Of a DNA stretch of 44,656 nucleotides, positions 34,568 through 44,007 are shown piece after piece. The position numbers and the translations under genes are program-made. Under the pieces are notes generated by a model. That model was not told where the DNA came from and made no database searches. It was given only the letters and a program-made list of their open reading frames with translations. The stretch comes from Pseudomonas viridiflava (GTDB lineage Bacteria; Pseudomonadota; Gammaproteobacteria; Pseudomonadales; Pseudomonadaceae): NCBI RefSeq assembly GCF_900580675.1, contig NZ_UTBG01000047.1:1-44656 (forward strand), written 5' to 3'. Every line of letters begins with the position of its first letter. Position 1 is the stretch's first letter.

Positions 34568-34709
34568 CATATGCGACAATGCGCGCCAAATTCCAACACA
34601 CATCCAAAATTTTCTGCTCAGCGACCGGGTTTCGCGCCTTGATGTCGCTGTTGACGCATGCCTGAAGGCTCCTGCCGCCACGCTCGCAACCCATTGATAG
34701 GTAAAGTAA

Positions 34710-36296
34710 TTGATCTCCACAGCTAACATCACCATGCAGTTCGGCGCCAAGCCGCTCTTCGAGAACGTCTCGGTCAAGTTCGGCGCAGGCAACCGTTATG
34801 GTTTGATCGGTGCCAACGGTTGCGGCAAGTCGACCTTCATGAAAATCCTCGGTGGCGACCTCGATCCGTCCGGCGGGCAGGTCATGCTGGAGCCGAACGT
34901 ACGTCTGGGTAAACTGCGCCAGGACCAGTTCGCCTACGAAGAATTCACCGTGCTCGACACCGTGATCATGGGCCACGAGGAGCTGTGGAAGGTCAAGGCC
35001 GAGCGCGACCGTATCTACTCGCTGCCGGAAATGAGCGAAGACGACGGCATGGCCGTGGCCGAGCTGGAAACCGAATTCGCCGAGATGGACGGCTACACCG
35101 CCGAATCCCGCGCCGGCGAACTGCTGCTGGGCCTGGGCATTCCCCTGGAACAGCATTTCGGCCCGATGAGCGAAGTGTCCCCAGGCTGGAAACTGCGCGT
35201 CCTGCTGGCCCAGGCGTTGTTCTCCGATCCTGAAGTGCTGTTGCTCGACGAACCGACCAACCACTTGGACATCAACACCATCCGCTGGCTGGAAAACATC
35301 CTGACCCAGCGCTCCAGCCTGATGATCATCATCTCTCACGACCGTCACTTTCTGAACAGCGTGTGCACCCACATGGCTGACCTGGACTACGGCGAGCTGC
35401 GCCTGTTCCCGGGCAACTACGACGAGTACATGACCGTGGCGACGCAGTCCCGCGAGCAACTGCTGTCGGACAACGCCAAGAAGAAAGCGCAGATTTCCGA
35501 ACTGCAATCGTTCGTCAGCCGCTTCTCGGCCAACGCCTCCAAAGCCAAGCAGGCCACTTCGCGTGCCAAGGCGATCGACAAGATCCAGCTGGCCGAGGTC
35601 AAGCCTTCGAGCCGTGTGAGCCCGTTCATCCGTTTCGAGCAAACCAAGAAGCTGCACCGCCAGGCGGTCATCGTCGATCGCATGGCCAAAGGCTTCGACG
35701 GCAAGCCACTGTTCAAGGACTTCAGCTTCCAGGTTGAAGCCGGCGAGCGCGTGGCGATCATCGGCCCGAACGGTATCGGCAAAACCACCCTGCTGCGCAC
35801 CCTGGTCAACGAGCTGACCCCGGACGCCGGTAGCATCAAGTGGACCGACGCGGCCGAACTGGGCTACTACGCCCAGGACCACGCCTCCGACTTCGAAGAC
35901 GACATGAGCCTGTTCGACTGGATGGGTCAATGGACTCAGGGCGAGCAAGTGATCCGTGGCACCCTGGGCCGCATGCTGTTCTCCAACGACGAGATCCTCA
36001 AGTCGGTCAAGGTGATTTCCGGTGGTGAGCAAGGCCGCATGCTGTTCGGCAAGCTGATCCTGCAAAAGCCCAACGTGCTGATCATGGACGAACCGACCAA
36101 CCACTTGGACATGGAATCCATCGAAGCGCTGAACCTGGCGCTGGAAAACTACCCTGGCACACTGATCTTCGTCAGTCACGACCGTGAGTTCGTATCGTCC
36201 CTGGCCACCCGCATCATCGAGTTGAGCCCTAGCGGCGTGATCGACTTCAGCGGCACCTACGACGACTACCTGCGCAGCCAAGGCGTGGTGTTCTAA
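34710..36296 (+). CDS. ybiT: ABC-F family ATPase YbiT
   Basis: A 528-residue soluble protein very like E. coli YbiT (530). Two ATPase domains are joined by a charged linker. The first has [16 protein letters not shown] (Walker A) and [20 protein letters not shown] (Walker B); the second has [14 protein letters not shown], the signature-like [13 protein letters not shown] and [20 protein letters not shown]. The linker is [24 protein letters not shown] proteins act on the ribosome rather than in transport. The start is a TTG at 34710; AGG at 34699-34701 gives 8-base spacing, and it places the conserved [18 protein letters not shown] at the right distance from the start. A strong terminator lies at 36428-36464. 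Confidence 0.93.
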   Translation: MISTANITMQFGAKPLFENVSVKFGAGNRYGLIGANGCGKSTFMKILGGDLDPSGGQVMLEPNVRLGKLRQDQFAYEEFTVLDTVIMGHEELWKVKAERDRIYSLPEMSEDDGMAVAELETEFAEMDGYTAESRAGELLLGLGIPLEQHFGPMSEVSPGWKLRVLLAQALFSDPEVLLLDEPTNHLDINTIRWLENILTQRSSLMIIISHDRHFLNSVCTHMADLDYGELRLFPGNYDEYMTVATQSREQLLSDNAKKKAQISELQSFVSRFSANASKAKQATSRAKAIDKIQLAEVKPSSRVSPFIRFEQTKKLHRQAVIVDRMAKGFDGKPLFKDFSFQVEAGERVAIIGPNGIGKTTLLRTLVNELTPDAGSIKWTDAAELGYYAQDHASDFEDDMSLFDWMGQWTQGEQVIRGTLGRMLFSNDEILKSVKVISGGEQGRMLFGKLILQKPNVLIMDEPTNHLDMESIEALNLALENYPGTLIFVSHDREFVSSLATRIIELSPSGVIDFSGTYDDYLRSQGVVF

Positions 36297-36308
36297 ATAA
36301 CTGCAGTC

Positions 36309-36400
36309 AGCAGGCTTGTCGTGTATGAGCTGACCTGTTGTGTATGAACTGGCTTGTTGTGTGTGAACAGGCTTGTTGTGGTGAGCAGGCTTGCCCTGCG
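36309..36400 (+). repeat. Imperfect 19-bp tandem repeat, about five copies
   Basis: Units begin at 36309, 36328, 36347, 36366 and 36384; the first three are 19 bases, the fourth 18, and the last is partial. The first unit is AGCAGGCTTGTCGTGTATG and the shared core is (C/A)(A/T)GGCTTGTTGTG. The last unit doubles as the left arm of the inverted repeat at 36383-36410. Confidence 0.85.
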
Positions 36401-36505
36401 TTGGGCTGCGCAGCAGCCCTGAAATCAAACACCGCGTTCTGTCTGGCAGAGCGCGGTGTTTTTTATTGGGGCCGCTACGCAGCCCAACGCAGGGCAAGCC
36501 TGCTC
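36383..36505. repeat. 28-bp perfect inverted repeat enclosing the ybiT terminator
   Basis: The left arm is 36383-36410 and the right arm 36478-36505; they are exact reverse complements over 28 bases and extend to 33 with one mismatch (36378 to 36510). The 67 bases between hold the ybiT terminator. The arm core GAGCAGGCTTGCCCTGCG is of a type scattered through fluorescens-group genomes. Confidence 0.88.
36428..36464 (+). terminator. Intrinsic terminator of ybiT
   Basis: AACACCGCG pairs with CGCGGTGTT, with an inner TCTG/CAGA pairing joined by a T-G pair, giving a 14-bp stem and a 5-base loop, then a run of T residues (36459-36464) and ATT. It lies 131 bases after the ybiT stop, inside the long inverted repeat. 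Confidence 0.9.
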
Positions 36506-36617
36506 GCCACATAACAGTCGGTAAGCCATGCGCGCCCATCAAAAGTAGTTAGCCTGCTTTCTTTTCCCCCAAGCCCTTGCCATCATGCCCGCACCGCCCG
36601 CCCGCGAACGAGTGCCC

Positions 36618-37793
36618 ATGTCTGACGCCGCCCCCAGCTCCCTGTCGATCACCCTCCGGATCGTGTCCATCGTCTTCTATACCTTCATTGCGTTTATCTG
36701 CATCGGCCTGCCGATCGCGGTCATCCCGGGCTATGTGCATGAACAACTGGGCTTCAGCGCGGTGGTGGCCGGCGTGACCATCGGCTCGCAGTACCTGGCC
36801 ACCCTGCTCAGCCGGCCCATGGCCGGGCGTATGTCCGACAACGTCGGCACCAAACGCGCGATTGTGCTGGGCCTGGCCGGTATTCTGGTGAGTGGCGTGC
36901 TGACGTTTGTTGCAACGTTGCTGGAAAGCATGCCGACCTTGAGCCTGGGCATCCTGATCGCCGGTCGGCTGCTGCTCGGTGTGGCCCAGGGGCTGATCGG
37001 CGTGGGCACCATCAGTTGGTGCATGGGCGCGGTCGGTGCTGAACACACCGCCCGTTCGATTTCCTGGAACGGCATTGCGTCTTATGGGGCGATTGCCATT
37101 GGTGCGCCGCTGGGCGTGGTGATGGTCGCGCACTATGGCTACATCAGCCTGGGCATCGCGCTGTCGGTGTTGGCGGCGCTGGGCCTGGTGCTGATCCGTA
37201 ACAAGCCCTCGGTGCCGGTGGTGCGTGGCGAGCGGCTGCCGTTCTGGGCGGTGTTCGGCCGTATCGCGCCGTTTGGCGCCAGCCTGTGCCTGGCGTCGAT
37301 CGGCTACGGCACGCTCACCACCTTTATCACCCTGTACTACCTCAATCGCGGCTGGAGCGGCGCGGCGTACTGCCTTACGGTGTTTGGCGTGTGCTTTATC
37401 CTGTCGCGGCTGGTGTTTATCTCGGCGATCAGCCGTTTCGGCGGCTTCAGCGCGGCGATTGCCTGCATGACCATCGAGGCCGTGGGCCTGACGCTGCTGT
37501 GGCTGGCGCCCTCCACCGGTGTGGCGCTGATCGGCGCCGGGCTCACCGGCTTTGGCTTGTCGCTGGTGTACCCGGCACTCGGCGTGGAGGCCATCAAACA
37601 AGTGCCCAACAGCAGCCGAGGCGCGGGCTTGAGTGCCTATGCGGTGTTTTTCGACCTGGCCCTGGCGATTGCCGGACCGTTGATGGGCGCCGTGGCGTTG
37701 AACCTCGGCTACGGCTGGATTTTCTTCTGCGCAGCACTGCTGTCGGTCATGGCCCTGGGCCTGACGCTGCTGCTCAAGCGTCGCGCTTACTGA
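36618..37793 (+). CDS. MFS transporter, YhhS-like
   Basis: A major-facilitator protein of 391 residues with about 12 helices, similar to the YhhS family of sugar or drug exporters. ATG 36618 (MSDAAPSSLSITLRIVSIVF) is preferred; an upstream ATG at 36585 adds 11 residues without a ribosome site. Typical blocks are YLATLLSRPMAGRMSDNVGT with the loop 2-3 motif, and YPALGVEAIKQVPNSSRGAG in the second half. The substrate is unknown. Its stop overlaps the end of the opposing hydrolase gene by 7 bases. Confidence 0.85.
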   Translation: MSDAAPSSLSITLRIVSIVFYTFIAFICIGLPIAVIPGYVHEQLGFSAVVAGVTIGSQYLATLLSRPMAGRMSDNVGTKRAIVLGLAGILVSGVLTFVATLLESMPTLSLGILIAGRLLLGVAQGLIGVGTISWCMGAVGAEHTARSISWNGIASYGAIAIGAPLGVVMVAHYGYISLGIALSVLAALGLVLIRNKPSVPVVRGERLPFWAVFGRIAPFGASLCLASIGYGTLTTFITLYYLNRGWSGAAYCLTVFGVCFILSRLVFISAISRFGGFSAAIACMTIEAVGLTLLWLAPSTGVALIGAGLTGFGLSLVYPALGVEAIKQVPNSSRGAGLSAYAVFFDLALAIAGPLMGAVALNLGYGWIFFCAALLSVMALGLTLLLKRRAY

Positions 37794-38824
37794 TCGGCTG
37801 TCTGCAAGCCGGCGCGGGTGGATTGGCCGAGGGTGTGGCTGAAAAAGCGCCCGGCCTCTGAGATCAAGTCCCGATGAATGCCTTCGCGGTCGACGCCATC
37901 GGCATCCGTGCAGATCGCCGGCATCGCCGCCAGTTGATCGCTGTCACACGGGGCCATGAACACAAAGTGCCCTGCCCCGGCCAACAGCTTGAAGTCAGGC
38001 GGTTGCGGCAGCTTGCGCGCCAGGGCGGCGGCATTCTTGTCCACGGCCACCAGCTTGTCACCGTCACCGCTGTAGAGCAGCACTGGCACATGCACATCGG
38101 CCAGGGTGTGGCGGCCGAACATCAGGCTCAGCGGCGCCATCAGCATCAGGGCATGAATACGCGGGTCGGCTTGCGGTTGCAGGTCGTCACGGTCCACCAC
38201 CAGCTCGCCCTTGGTGGTGCAGGCGTCGCGGTCTTCCGGGCGCTCCTGGCAATAACGGCGCAGGCGATCGAAATCCGGCTTGGCACCGGCCAGGATCAGC
38301 GCGGTTTCGCCACCTGCCGAATAACCGATAACGCCTACCTGATCGACGTTGACGAACGGTGACAGCATCGGGTCGCCCAAGGTGGCGGTGATGGCTTCGG
38401 AAATCTGGATCGGCCGGCCGTACAGGTTGCTTACCGTGCCCAGGCGGCTGTGGTCCTTGTAGTTGTCGCCCGGGTGCAGCACCGCGACCACCACAAAGCC
38501 TTTGCGCGCCAGGGACGTGGCCAGGTCATGCAGGGCCAGCGGCGTGCCGGTGTTGCCATGGGACAGCATCAGCATCGGGAAACGCCCAATGGCGATTCTG
38601 GAATCTTCGGTGGCGGCGACGTGATAGGCACCCAGCTCGGTGGTGTGCTCAAGGCCGGTGGACGGGTAGAACGCGACGGCTTTCATCGGCTGCAGGTCGA
38701 GCGGATCGAGAAACGTCATGCGATGGAAGCCCACACTCCAATGCGGGTGCGGTGCAGGTGCGGCCTGCACTGAAATCAGGCCGCCAAGCAGGAAAAGAAC
38801 CATAACAGCACAAAGACGCATCAT
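37787..38824 (-). CDS. Exported alpha/beta hydrolase (dienelactone/PAF-acetylhydrolase-like)
   Basis: A protein of 345 residues. I start at ATG 38824, with AAGGTGG 8 bases upstream, opening a signal peptide (RLCAVMVLFLLGGLISVQA). A longer frame reaches 38890 but adds 22 polar residues. The hydrolase core shows an oxyanion segment (LMLSHGNTGTPLALHDLA), the nucleophile elbow GYSAGGETALIL with the catalytic serine, a likely acid in LLYSGDGDKLVAVDKN, and the histidine in LLAGAGHFVFMAP. The protein should be periplasmic or lipid-facing. The substrate is not known. The gene ends within the last codons of the facing MFS gene (TAA at 37787-37789). Confidence 0.85.
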   Translation of the reverse strand: MMRLCAVMVLFLLGGLISVQAAPAPHPHWSVGFHRMTFLDPLDLQPMKAVAFYPSTGLEHTTELGAYHVAATEDSRIAIGRFPMLMLSHGNTGTPLALHDLATSLARKGFVVVAVLHPGDNYKDHSRLGTVSNLYGRPIQISEAITATLGDPMLSPFVNVDQVGVIGYSAGGETALILAGAKPDFDRLRRYCQERPEDRDACTTKGELVVDRDDLQPQADPRIHALMLMAPLSLMFGRHTLADVHVPVLLYSGDGDKLVAVDKNAAALARKLPQPPDFKLLAGAGHFVFMAPCDSDQLAAMPAICTDADGVDREGIHRDLISEAGRFFSHTLGQSTRAGLQTADQ

Positions 38825-38964
38825 GGGGATGTCCACCTTCGCTGCGTAACGATCGTCAACATCTGCGGCGCATTGATTTGAAAAGTCCATGGTTCAAGGT
38901 GCTCACACCGGCTGATAAACCCATGTGTGCATAACCTGGGCCAAAGTAGTGACAGCGGGTAAAC

Positions 38965-39013
38965 GAAAAAACTCCGTACGCGGGTCGTTTTGCGACGGCC
39001 AGAATACAGAGTT
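38965..39013 (-). terminator. Intrinsic terminator of the azoreductase gene
   Basis: On the minus strand AACTCTGTA pairs with TACGGAGTT (one T-G pair), enclosing an inner GTCG/CGAC hairpin, and ends in a T-run. Another hairpin, CCCGG/CCGGG at 39020-39042, lies closer to the gene without a T-tract. The rest of 38825-39065 holds the hydrolase promoter region and nothing recognised. Confidence 0.75.
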
Positions 39014-39065
39014 TAGGCGCCCGGCTTCAGATTGAAACCGGGTGGACGATGAATTTACACAAGCC

Positions 39066-39677
39066 TTACGCGGCGGCGAACAATTGCTCGTTGATTTGCG
39101 CGTTGGCGTCGCTCAGGGCTTTGCTGCGCACTTCATCACCGTAGGCCAGGCCTTCGGCGCGCACGATTTCGATGTCGGTGATGCCAAGGAAGCCGAACAG
39201 CAGTTTCAGGTAGCCTTCATGGGCAGCGCCCGACGCCTGCCCGGCATGCAGGCCGCCGGAAGTGGACACGATGATGACTTTCTTGTTGCCGCACAGGCCT
39301 TCCGGGCCGGCTTCGGTGTAGCGGAAGGTTTGACCGGCGACGGCGATACGGTCGATCCAGGCTTTCAACTGGGTTGGAATCGTGAAGTTGTACATCGGCG
39401 CACCGATCACGATGGCATCGGCGGCGAGGAATTCAGCCAGCGACGACGCGCTCAACTCGGCTTCGTGCTTCTGCGCGGCATCGCGCAATTCAGCGGCGGT
39501 GCCCAGGGCGCCCAAAGTCGCGCCGGAGAAATGGTTGATGCCTTCGCTGGCGAGGTCGCGGTAGGTCACTTCCACACCGGGCTCCGCCGCTTGCCAGGCC
39601 TTGACCACACCGGCGCTGAGCTGACGGGAAGCCGAGTTGTCGCCGAGGATGCTGGAATCGATATGCAACAGTTTCAT
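39066..39677 (-). CDS. azoR: FMN-dependent NADH-azoreductase
   Basis: A 203-residue flavodoxin-fold enzyme that uses NADH and FMN to reduce azo compounds and quinones. ATG 39677 has GGAGAAC upstream and opens [20 protein letters not shown], whose SxxxxxxSxSR-like pattern holds the FMN phosphate. Further family blocks are [20 protein letters not shown] (FMN ring contacts) and [17 protein letters not shown]. Length fits AzoR (about 200). An AraC regulator lies 119 bases upstream on the same strand and may control it. Confidence 0.92.
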   Translation of the reverse strand: MKLLHIDSSILGDNSASRQLSAGVVKAWQAAEPGVEVTYRDLASEGINHFSGATLGALGTAAELRDAAQKHEAELSASSLAEFLAADAIVIGAPMYNFTIPTQLKAWIDRIAVAGQTFRYTEAGPEGLCGNKKVIIVSTSGGLHAGQASGAAHEGYLKLLFGFLGITDIEIVRAEGLAYGDEVRSKALSDANAQINEQLFAAA

Positions 39678-39796
39678 GGGAGTTCTCCAAGTGAGAATCG
39701 CAACGTGGCGATCAAGTGGAGTTAATCCTACAGGTGAATCTAATGATCGATTAGATGGCTGAAATGCGACTGTTCGTCTCGTCAGCAGGACAGCTA

Positions 39797-40723
39797 TCAG
39801 TGAGAAGACACGTAAATAGAACCCGACGCAGGTGCCGGCAACGCATAAGTGCGTTTCATCCACTGAATCTCTTCCTGCGGCGTGCGCCCGAAAAAGCGCT
39901 TGAACTCCCGGCTGAACTGCGAGGCGCTCTCATAACCGACCTTGGCGCAGGCCGTGGCGGCGGTGATATCGCTGCGCAGCATCAGCAGGCGCGCCTGATG
40001 CAAGCGGGTGGACTTGAGGTACTGCATCGGTGAGGTATCGGTGACCGTGCGAAAATGCGCGTGAAAGCTCGGCACGCTCATCATCGCTTCCCTGGCCAGT
40101 TCTTCTACATCCAAGTGTTGGTGATAACACCCATGGATCTTGCGAATCGCCCGCGCCACCTTGCCGAACTGGCCCTGGCGGTTCAGCGCCGCACGCATCG
40201 AGCCGCCCTGCTCGCCCGTGATAATCCGGTAGTAGATTTCGCGCATCAGCGCCGGGCCAAGTATTTGCGCATCCATCGGCACGCGCATGGCCTCGAGGAA
40301 TCGCAGCAATGATTCACTCAGCAAATCATCCATGGGCGAGGAATACATGCCCCTGGGCTTGGCCTCGACCAGCTCAGGGAAGTCATCCAGCGCCACCATC
40401 AGCTCGGCGGCCAGGGTGAAATCGAGCCGCAGGTACACTGCCAGCATCGGCTCGGCTTCACTGGCTTCGGTTTCCATGGTGAACGGCACCGGCACCGACA
40501 CCACCAGGTAATGCTGGGCGTCATAGAGGTAAATCTCCTCCCCCAGATAACCGCGCTTGCGCCCCTGGCACACGATCACGATACCTGGGTCATAGAGCAC
40601 CGGAACCCGGTGCAAGGCCTGATTGGAGCGCAGGAAGCGCACATCCTCCAAAGCGCTGAGGTTATAGCCTTCGACAGGCGCCAAGGTGCCCATCAACTCG
40701 ATGATTCTTTGGGTGCGGCTCAT
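39797..40723 (-). CDS. AraC-family regulator with AraC_N (PF06719-type) domain
   Basis: A 308-residue regulator, ATG 40723 with AGGAG 8 bases upstream; the frame stays open to 40807 but without a ribosome site. The N-terminal domain has [20 protein letters not shown] and [20 protein letters not shown], typical of the YqhC-like branch. The C-terminal AraC domain has [20 protein letters not shown] and [20 protein letters not shown], the two helix-turn-helix units, then [12 protein letters not shown]. YqhC-like regulators respond to aldehydes. It lies between azoR and a divergent aldehyde dehydrogenase, so either could be its target. Confidence 0.9.
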   Translation of the reverse strand: MSRTQRIIELMGTLAPVEGYNLSALEDVRFLRSNQALHRVPVLYDPGIVIVCQGRKRGYLGEEIYLYDAQHYLVVSVPVPFTMETEASEAEPMLAVYLRLDFTLAAELMVALDDFPELVEAKPRGMYSSPMDDLLSESLLRFLEAMRVPMDAQILGPALMREIYYRIITGEQGGSMRAALNRQGQFGKVARAIRKIHGCYHQHLDVEELAREAMMSVPSFHAHFRTVTDTSPMQYLKSTRLHQARLLMLRSDITAATACAKVGYESASQFSREFKRFFGRTPQEEIQWMKRTYALPAPASGSIYVSSH

Positions 40724-40881
40724 GGCGGCGGGCTCCTGCGCGAAAACAGCACCGTACCCGGCAGACAGGCGGAGCGCTACGTACTTATAGGAATAGGCAA
40801 TCAGCACATTGGAATGGATATTCGCCGCAGCCCGGTACTTCCGTAGCCTGAAACAGTACTTTCAGCCTTCGGAGTTTCCCC

Positions 40882-42261
40882 ATGCTTATCGTCTACAACC
40901 CCGCCACCGGCGAAGAAATCAGCCGCCTTGCCAAACACACTCCGGCCGAGGTCGAGGCTGCCGTCGACCGCACCTGCGCGGCGTTTCCCGAGTGGTCCGG
41001 CAAACTCGCCAGGGAACGCAGCGACATCCTGCGACGCTGGCACGACAGCGTCAAAGCCGACAAGGAAGCCTTTGCCGAATTGCTCTGTCGCGAAAACGGC
41101 AAATGCCTGGCCGAAGCCCGTGGCGAAATCGACTACGGCCTGGGCTTTATCGAGTGGTATGCCGAAGAAGCCAAGCGCGTCTACGGCGACACCATTCCCA
41201 CCCACGACCGCAACGCCAACGTCGTGGTGACCAAGGAGGCCATCGGCCCGGTCGCCGCCATCACCCCGTGGAACTTCCCGTTCATGATGATCACCCGCAA
41301 AGTCGCCACGGCCCTCGCCGCAGGCTGCACCATGGTGATCAAACCGGCCGAGGACACGCCGCTGACGGCCCTCAAGTTGCTGGAACACGCGCGAAAAGCC
41401 GGCATCGAACCCGGCGTGCTGGAGGTGGTGGTCGGCGATCCCAGGGAAATCGGCCTGATCCTCACCGGCGATCCGCGCATCCGCAAAATTTCGTTTACCG
41501 GCTCCATTGCGGTTGGCAAATTGCTCGCGGCGCAATGCGCGGCGACCCTCAAGAAAATGACCTTGGAACTCGGTGGCAACGCGCCGTTTATCGTGTTCCA
41601 GGACGCCAACCTGGATGAGGCGGTCAGCGGTCTGGTCAGCGCCAAGCTGCGCAATTCGGGCCAGGTGTGTATCTCGCCTAACCGGATATTCGTACAGCAC
41701 AGCATTCTCGAAGACTTCATCAAGCGCGTGAAGGCCGCCGTCGCGCGTATCGAAGTGGACCAGGGTTTGCGCGAAGACTTTGTGGTCGGGCCGCTGGTCA
41801 ATCAACTGGGTTTTGACAAGGTCGTGCGCCTGGTGGAAGACGCCAAGTCGGCCGGTGCCACCGTGCTGATGGGCGGCAAGCCGCACGCCAAGGGTGGCCT
41901 GTTCTACGAGCCGACGGTGTTGACAGGCCTGCAGGATGACTCGCCGTTGGCGACGCAGGAAATCTTCGGGCCGGTATTTGCCATTTACTCCTTCCGGGAT
42001 GAAGAAGAAGTGATCGCCCGCGCCAACCAGACTGAGTACGGCCTGGTCGCCTACGCCTACACCAACGCCTTGGGTCGGTCCCTGCGCCTGTCGCGCCAGC
42101 TGGAGGCGGGCATGGTGATCCTCAACTCGGGCTCGGTGGGCACGGCGTCGATTCCGTTTGGCGGTATCAAGCAATCCGGCTATGGCCGCGAGGGCAGTTA
42201 TTACGGGATCGAAGAGTACGTGCATGTGAAGTATGTGCTGATGGCGGGTGCGCAGTTCTAG
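40882..42261 (+). CDS. NAD(P)-dependent succinate-semialdehyde-type aldehyde dehydrogenase
   Basis: A 459-residue aldehyde dehydrogenase. The general base E229 is in LELGGNAPFIVF and the catalytic cysteine C263 in NSGQVCISPNRIFVQ. The cofactor region has ITPWNFPFMMITRKVATALA and IKPAEDTPLTAL. The sequence is closest in pattern to the GabD/Sad group, which oxidises succinate semialdehyde to succinate, though at 459 it is shorter at the N-terminus than GabD (about 480). It opens LIVYNPATGEEISRL. Other short-chain aldehydes are possible substrates. It is divergent from the AraC regulator and ends at a strong bidirectional terminator. Confidence 0.88.
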   Translation: MLIVYNPATGEEISRLAKHTPAEVEAAVDRTCAAFPEWSGKLARERSDILRRWHDSVKADKEAFAELLCRENGKCLAEARGEIDYGLGFIEWYAEEAKRVYGDTIPTHDRNANVVVTKEAIGPVAAITPWNFPFMMITRKVATALAAGCTMVIKPAEDTPLTALKLLEHARKAGIEPGVLEVVVGDPREIGLILTGDPRIRKISFTGSIAVGKLLAAQCAATLKKMTLELGGNAPFIVFQDANLDEAVSGLVSAKLRNSGQVCISPNRIFVQHSILEDFIKRVKAAVARIEVDQGLREDFVVGPLVNQLGFDKVVRLVEDAKSAGATVLMGGKPHAKGGLFYEPTVLTGLQDDSPLATQEIFGPVFAIYSFRDEEEVIARANQTEYGLVAYAYTNALGRSLRLSRQLEAGMVILNSGSVGTASIPFGGIKQSGYGREGSYYGIEEYVHVKYVLMAGAQF

Positions 42262-42275
42262 GGGCCAATCGCCGT

Positions 42276-42310
42276 AAAAAAGCCAGCGCCCATAACGCGC
42301 TGGCTTTTTT
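42276..42310. terminator. Bidirectional intrinsic terminator
   Basis: AGCCAGCGC (42281-42289) pairs with GCGCTGGCT (42297-42305), with an A-tract before and a T-tract after the stem. It lies 14 bases after the dehydrogenase stop. Confidence 0.92.
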
Positions 42311-42373
42311 GCGGTGGATTTGCGAGCGCCAGACGCGGATAGTTCGTCCCACTGACAGGACAATAGGCTGGCC

Positions 42374-43282
42374 ATGCAAGACCTCAACGACCTCTACTAT
42401 TTTGCCAAAGTCGTGGAAGCCGGTGGCTTCGCGGCGGCCGGGCGCCTGCTGGGGATTCCCAAGTCACGGCTGTCGCGGCGCATCGCCGAGCTGGAAGAGC
42501 GCCTGGGCGCGCGCCTGCTGCAACGCACCACCCGGCAATTGACCCTCACCGCCGTCGGCGAACGCTACCTCCGCCATTGCCAGGCGATGCTGCTGGAAGC
42601 GGAAATGGCCGACGAGGCCGTGGCCAGCATGTCCAGCGAACCGCGCGGGCGGCTGCGGGTCAGTTGCCCGGTGGGCATGGCCCAGCACATCCTGCCGGAA
42701 TTGGTTGCCGGGTTTCTCGCCGCGCACCCGCTGGTGCAGCTGGAAATGACCCTGGTCAACCGCCGCGTCGACCTGGTGGCCGAAGGCATAGACGTGGCCT
42801 TGCGCGTACGCGAACTGGGCGATGAAGACCCGCTGTTGGTGACCAAACGGCTGCGCCAGGCGCAGACGGTATTGGTCGCCAGCCCCGGCTTGATGCGCGA
42901 ACGGCAGGTCCACACCCTCGAAGACCTCAAGCAATTGCCGATACTCGGTGCACTCGAGCCCGACCGCATGGTGCATCAGCGCATTCTCGACCCGCAGGGC
43001 AACCCCCATGACCTGGTGATGGAGGCGCGGCTGGGCATCGACGATTTTATCGTGCGCAAAGCCAGCGCCATCATGGGCCTGGGCTTTACCGTACTGCCGA
43101 TGATGTACTGCGAGGAGGAGTTGGCCAATGGCCGCCTGGTGCAATTGCTGCCGCAATGGTCCTTGCCGGGCGGCTGGCTGCAAGCCGTGTACCCGCATCG
43201 GCGTGGCGTATTGCCGGCGATTCGCGCCTGGATCGACTACCTGGAAGAAGGTTTCAAAGGCTGTGGAGATCGCCTGTTATGA
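42374..43282 (+). CDS. LysR-family transcriptional regulator
   Basis: A 302-residue regulator. The N-terminal winged helix is clear (LYYFAKVVEAGGFAAAGRLL, then PKSRLSRRIAELEERLGARL and LTAVGERYL). A substrate-binding domain follows (RGRLRVSCPVGMAQHILPEL, VNRRVDLVAEGIDVALRVRE), of the branch that includes many DsdC/PtxR- or CrgA-like regulators. The ligand is unknown. The stop overlaps the start of the YjbR-like gene (ATGA at 43279-43282), so the two are coupled. No divergent neighbour exists, which is less usual for LysR genes. Confidence 0.9.
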   Translation: MQDLNDLYYFAKVVEAGGFAAAGRLLGIPKSRLSRRIAELEERLGARLLQRTTRQLTLTAVGERYLRHCQAMLLEAEMADEAVASMSSEPRGRLRVSCPVGMAQHILPELVAGFLAAHPLVQLEMTLVNRRVDLVAEGIDVALRVRELGDEDPLLVTKRLRQAQTVLVASPGLMRERQVHTLEDLKQLPILGALEPDRMVHQRILDPQGNPHDLVMEARLGIDDFIVRKASAIMGLGFTVLPMMYCEEELANGRLVQLLPQWSLPGGWLQAVYPHRRGVLPAIRAWIDYLEEGFKGCGDRLL

Positions 43283-43635
43283 AAATGACCGAAGCACAGG
43301 TCGCGCAGTTTTGCCTGAGCCTGCCCGGCGCGCGCGAGGACTACAAATGGGGCGGCGTGCGGGTATTTTCGATTGCCGGCAACAAGATGTTCGCCGTGCA
43401 ACAGCTGCGCGGTGACTCGCTGGCGTTCAAGGTCGACAAGGAACTGTTCCTCGGCCACGTAGACCGCCCGGGCATCCACCCGGCGCCGTACCTGGCACGC
43501 GCGCAGTGGATCATCATGAACACGCCCTACCCGCTGGGTGCCGAGGAGCTGCGTGGCCTGCTGCAACGCTCGCACCAGTTGGTGGTGAGCAAGTTGCCCA
43601 AGCGCACGCAGATTGGCTTGCTCTTAGAGGACTGA
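43279..43635 (+). CDS. MmcQ/YjbR-family protein
   Basis: A 118-residue protein starting at the ATG that overlaps the LysR stop; an ATG two codons later is also possible. It has the YjbR pattern: FCLSLPGAREDYKWGGVRVF, KMFAVQQLRGDSLAFKVDKE, then PGIHPAPYLARAQWI and a C-terminal LRGLLQRSHQLVVSKLPKRT. The fold is CyaY-like; DNA binding has been suggested for the family, but the function is not established. Its end overlaps the facing DUF1294 gene by 12 bases. Confidence 0.88.
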   Translation: MKMTEAQVAQFCLSLPGAREDYKWGGVRVFSIAGNKMFAVQQLRGDSLAFKVDKELFLGHVDRPGIHPAPYLARAQWIIMNTPYPLGAEELRGLLQRSHQLVVSKLPKRTQIGLLLED

Positions 43636-44007
43636 AACCAGCGTGCCGCCGAGGAACAACTGGTCCAGCCAGAACACCTGGTGCAACAGCACGATCACCC
43701 AGAACAACACCTGATACGACACCTTGCGCGTCTTGTGGCGAAACACCTGTTGCGCGATCAGCGCACCCGGCCAACCACCCGCCAGTTCCACGGCGTGCAG
43801 GATGTTTTCCGGGGTGCGCCAGCTGTCGGTGCGGGCCTTGCGCTTGTCGCTCCAGTACAGGAAAAACGCGATCACGCTGACCAGGCCATACGCCACCAGC
43901 GGGATCACCGTCTCGCCTCGCAGCCACACCAACACCGCCCCCACCAGCGGCGCCGAGCAAAGCAACACAAAGATCGCCGCCTTGAGGCGTGGGCGCTGGA
44001 TCATCAT
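43624..44007 (-). CDS. DUF1294 membrane protein
   Basis: A 127-residue protein with three to four hydrophobic segments ([59 protein letters not shown]). The DUF1294 core is [20 protein letters not shown] followed by [20 protein letters not shown], the conserved signature. The function is unknown. Its ATG overlaps the stop of the upstream uppP gene (ATGA, 44007-44004), so they are translationally coupled; an in-frame ATG one codon later is also possible. Confidence 0.9.
   Translation of the reverse strand: MMIQRPRLKAAIFVLLCSAPLVGAVLVWLRGETVIPLVAYGLVSVIAFFLYWSDKRKARTDSWRTPENILHAVELAGGWPGALIAQQVFRHKTRKVSYQVLFWVIVLLHQVFWLDQLFLGGTLVSVL

Noticed and set aside
36309..36400. A possible CRISPR array
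   Set aside because: The repeats are direct, contiguous and degenerate with no spacers, and no cas gene is present.
34461..36542. A 693-residue open frame on the minus strand
   Set aside because: It runs antisense to ybiT and across its terminator and repeats; the composition is that of a shadow of a GC-rich gene.
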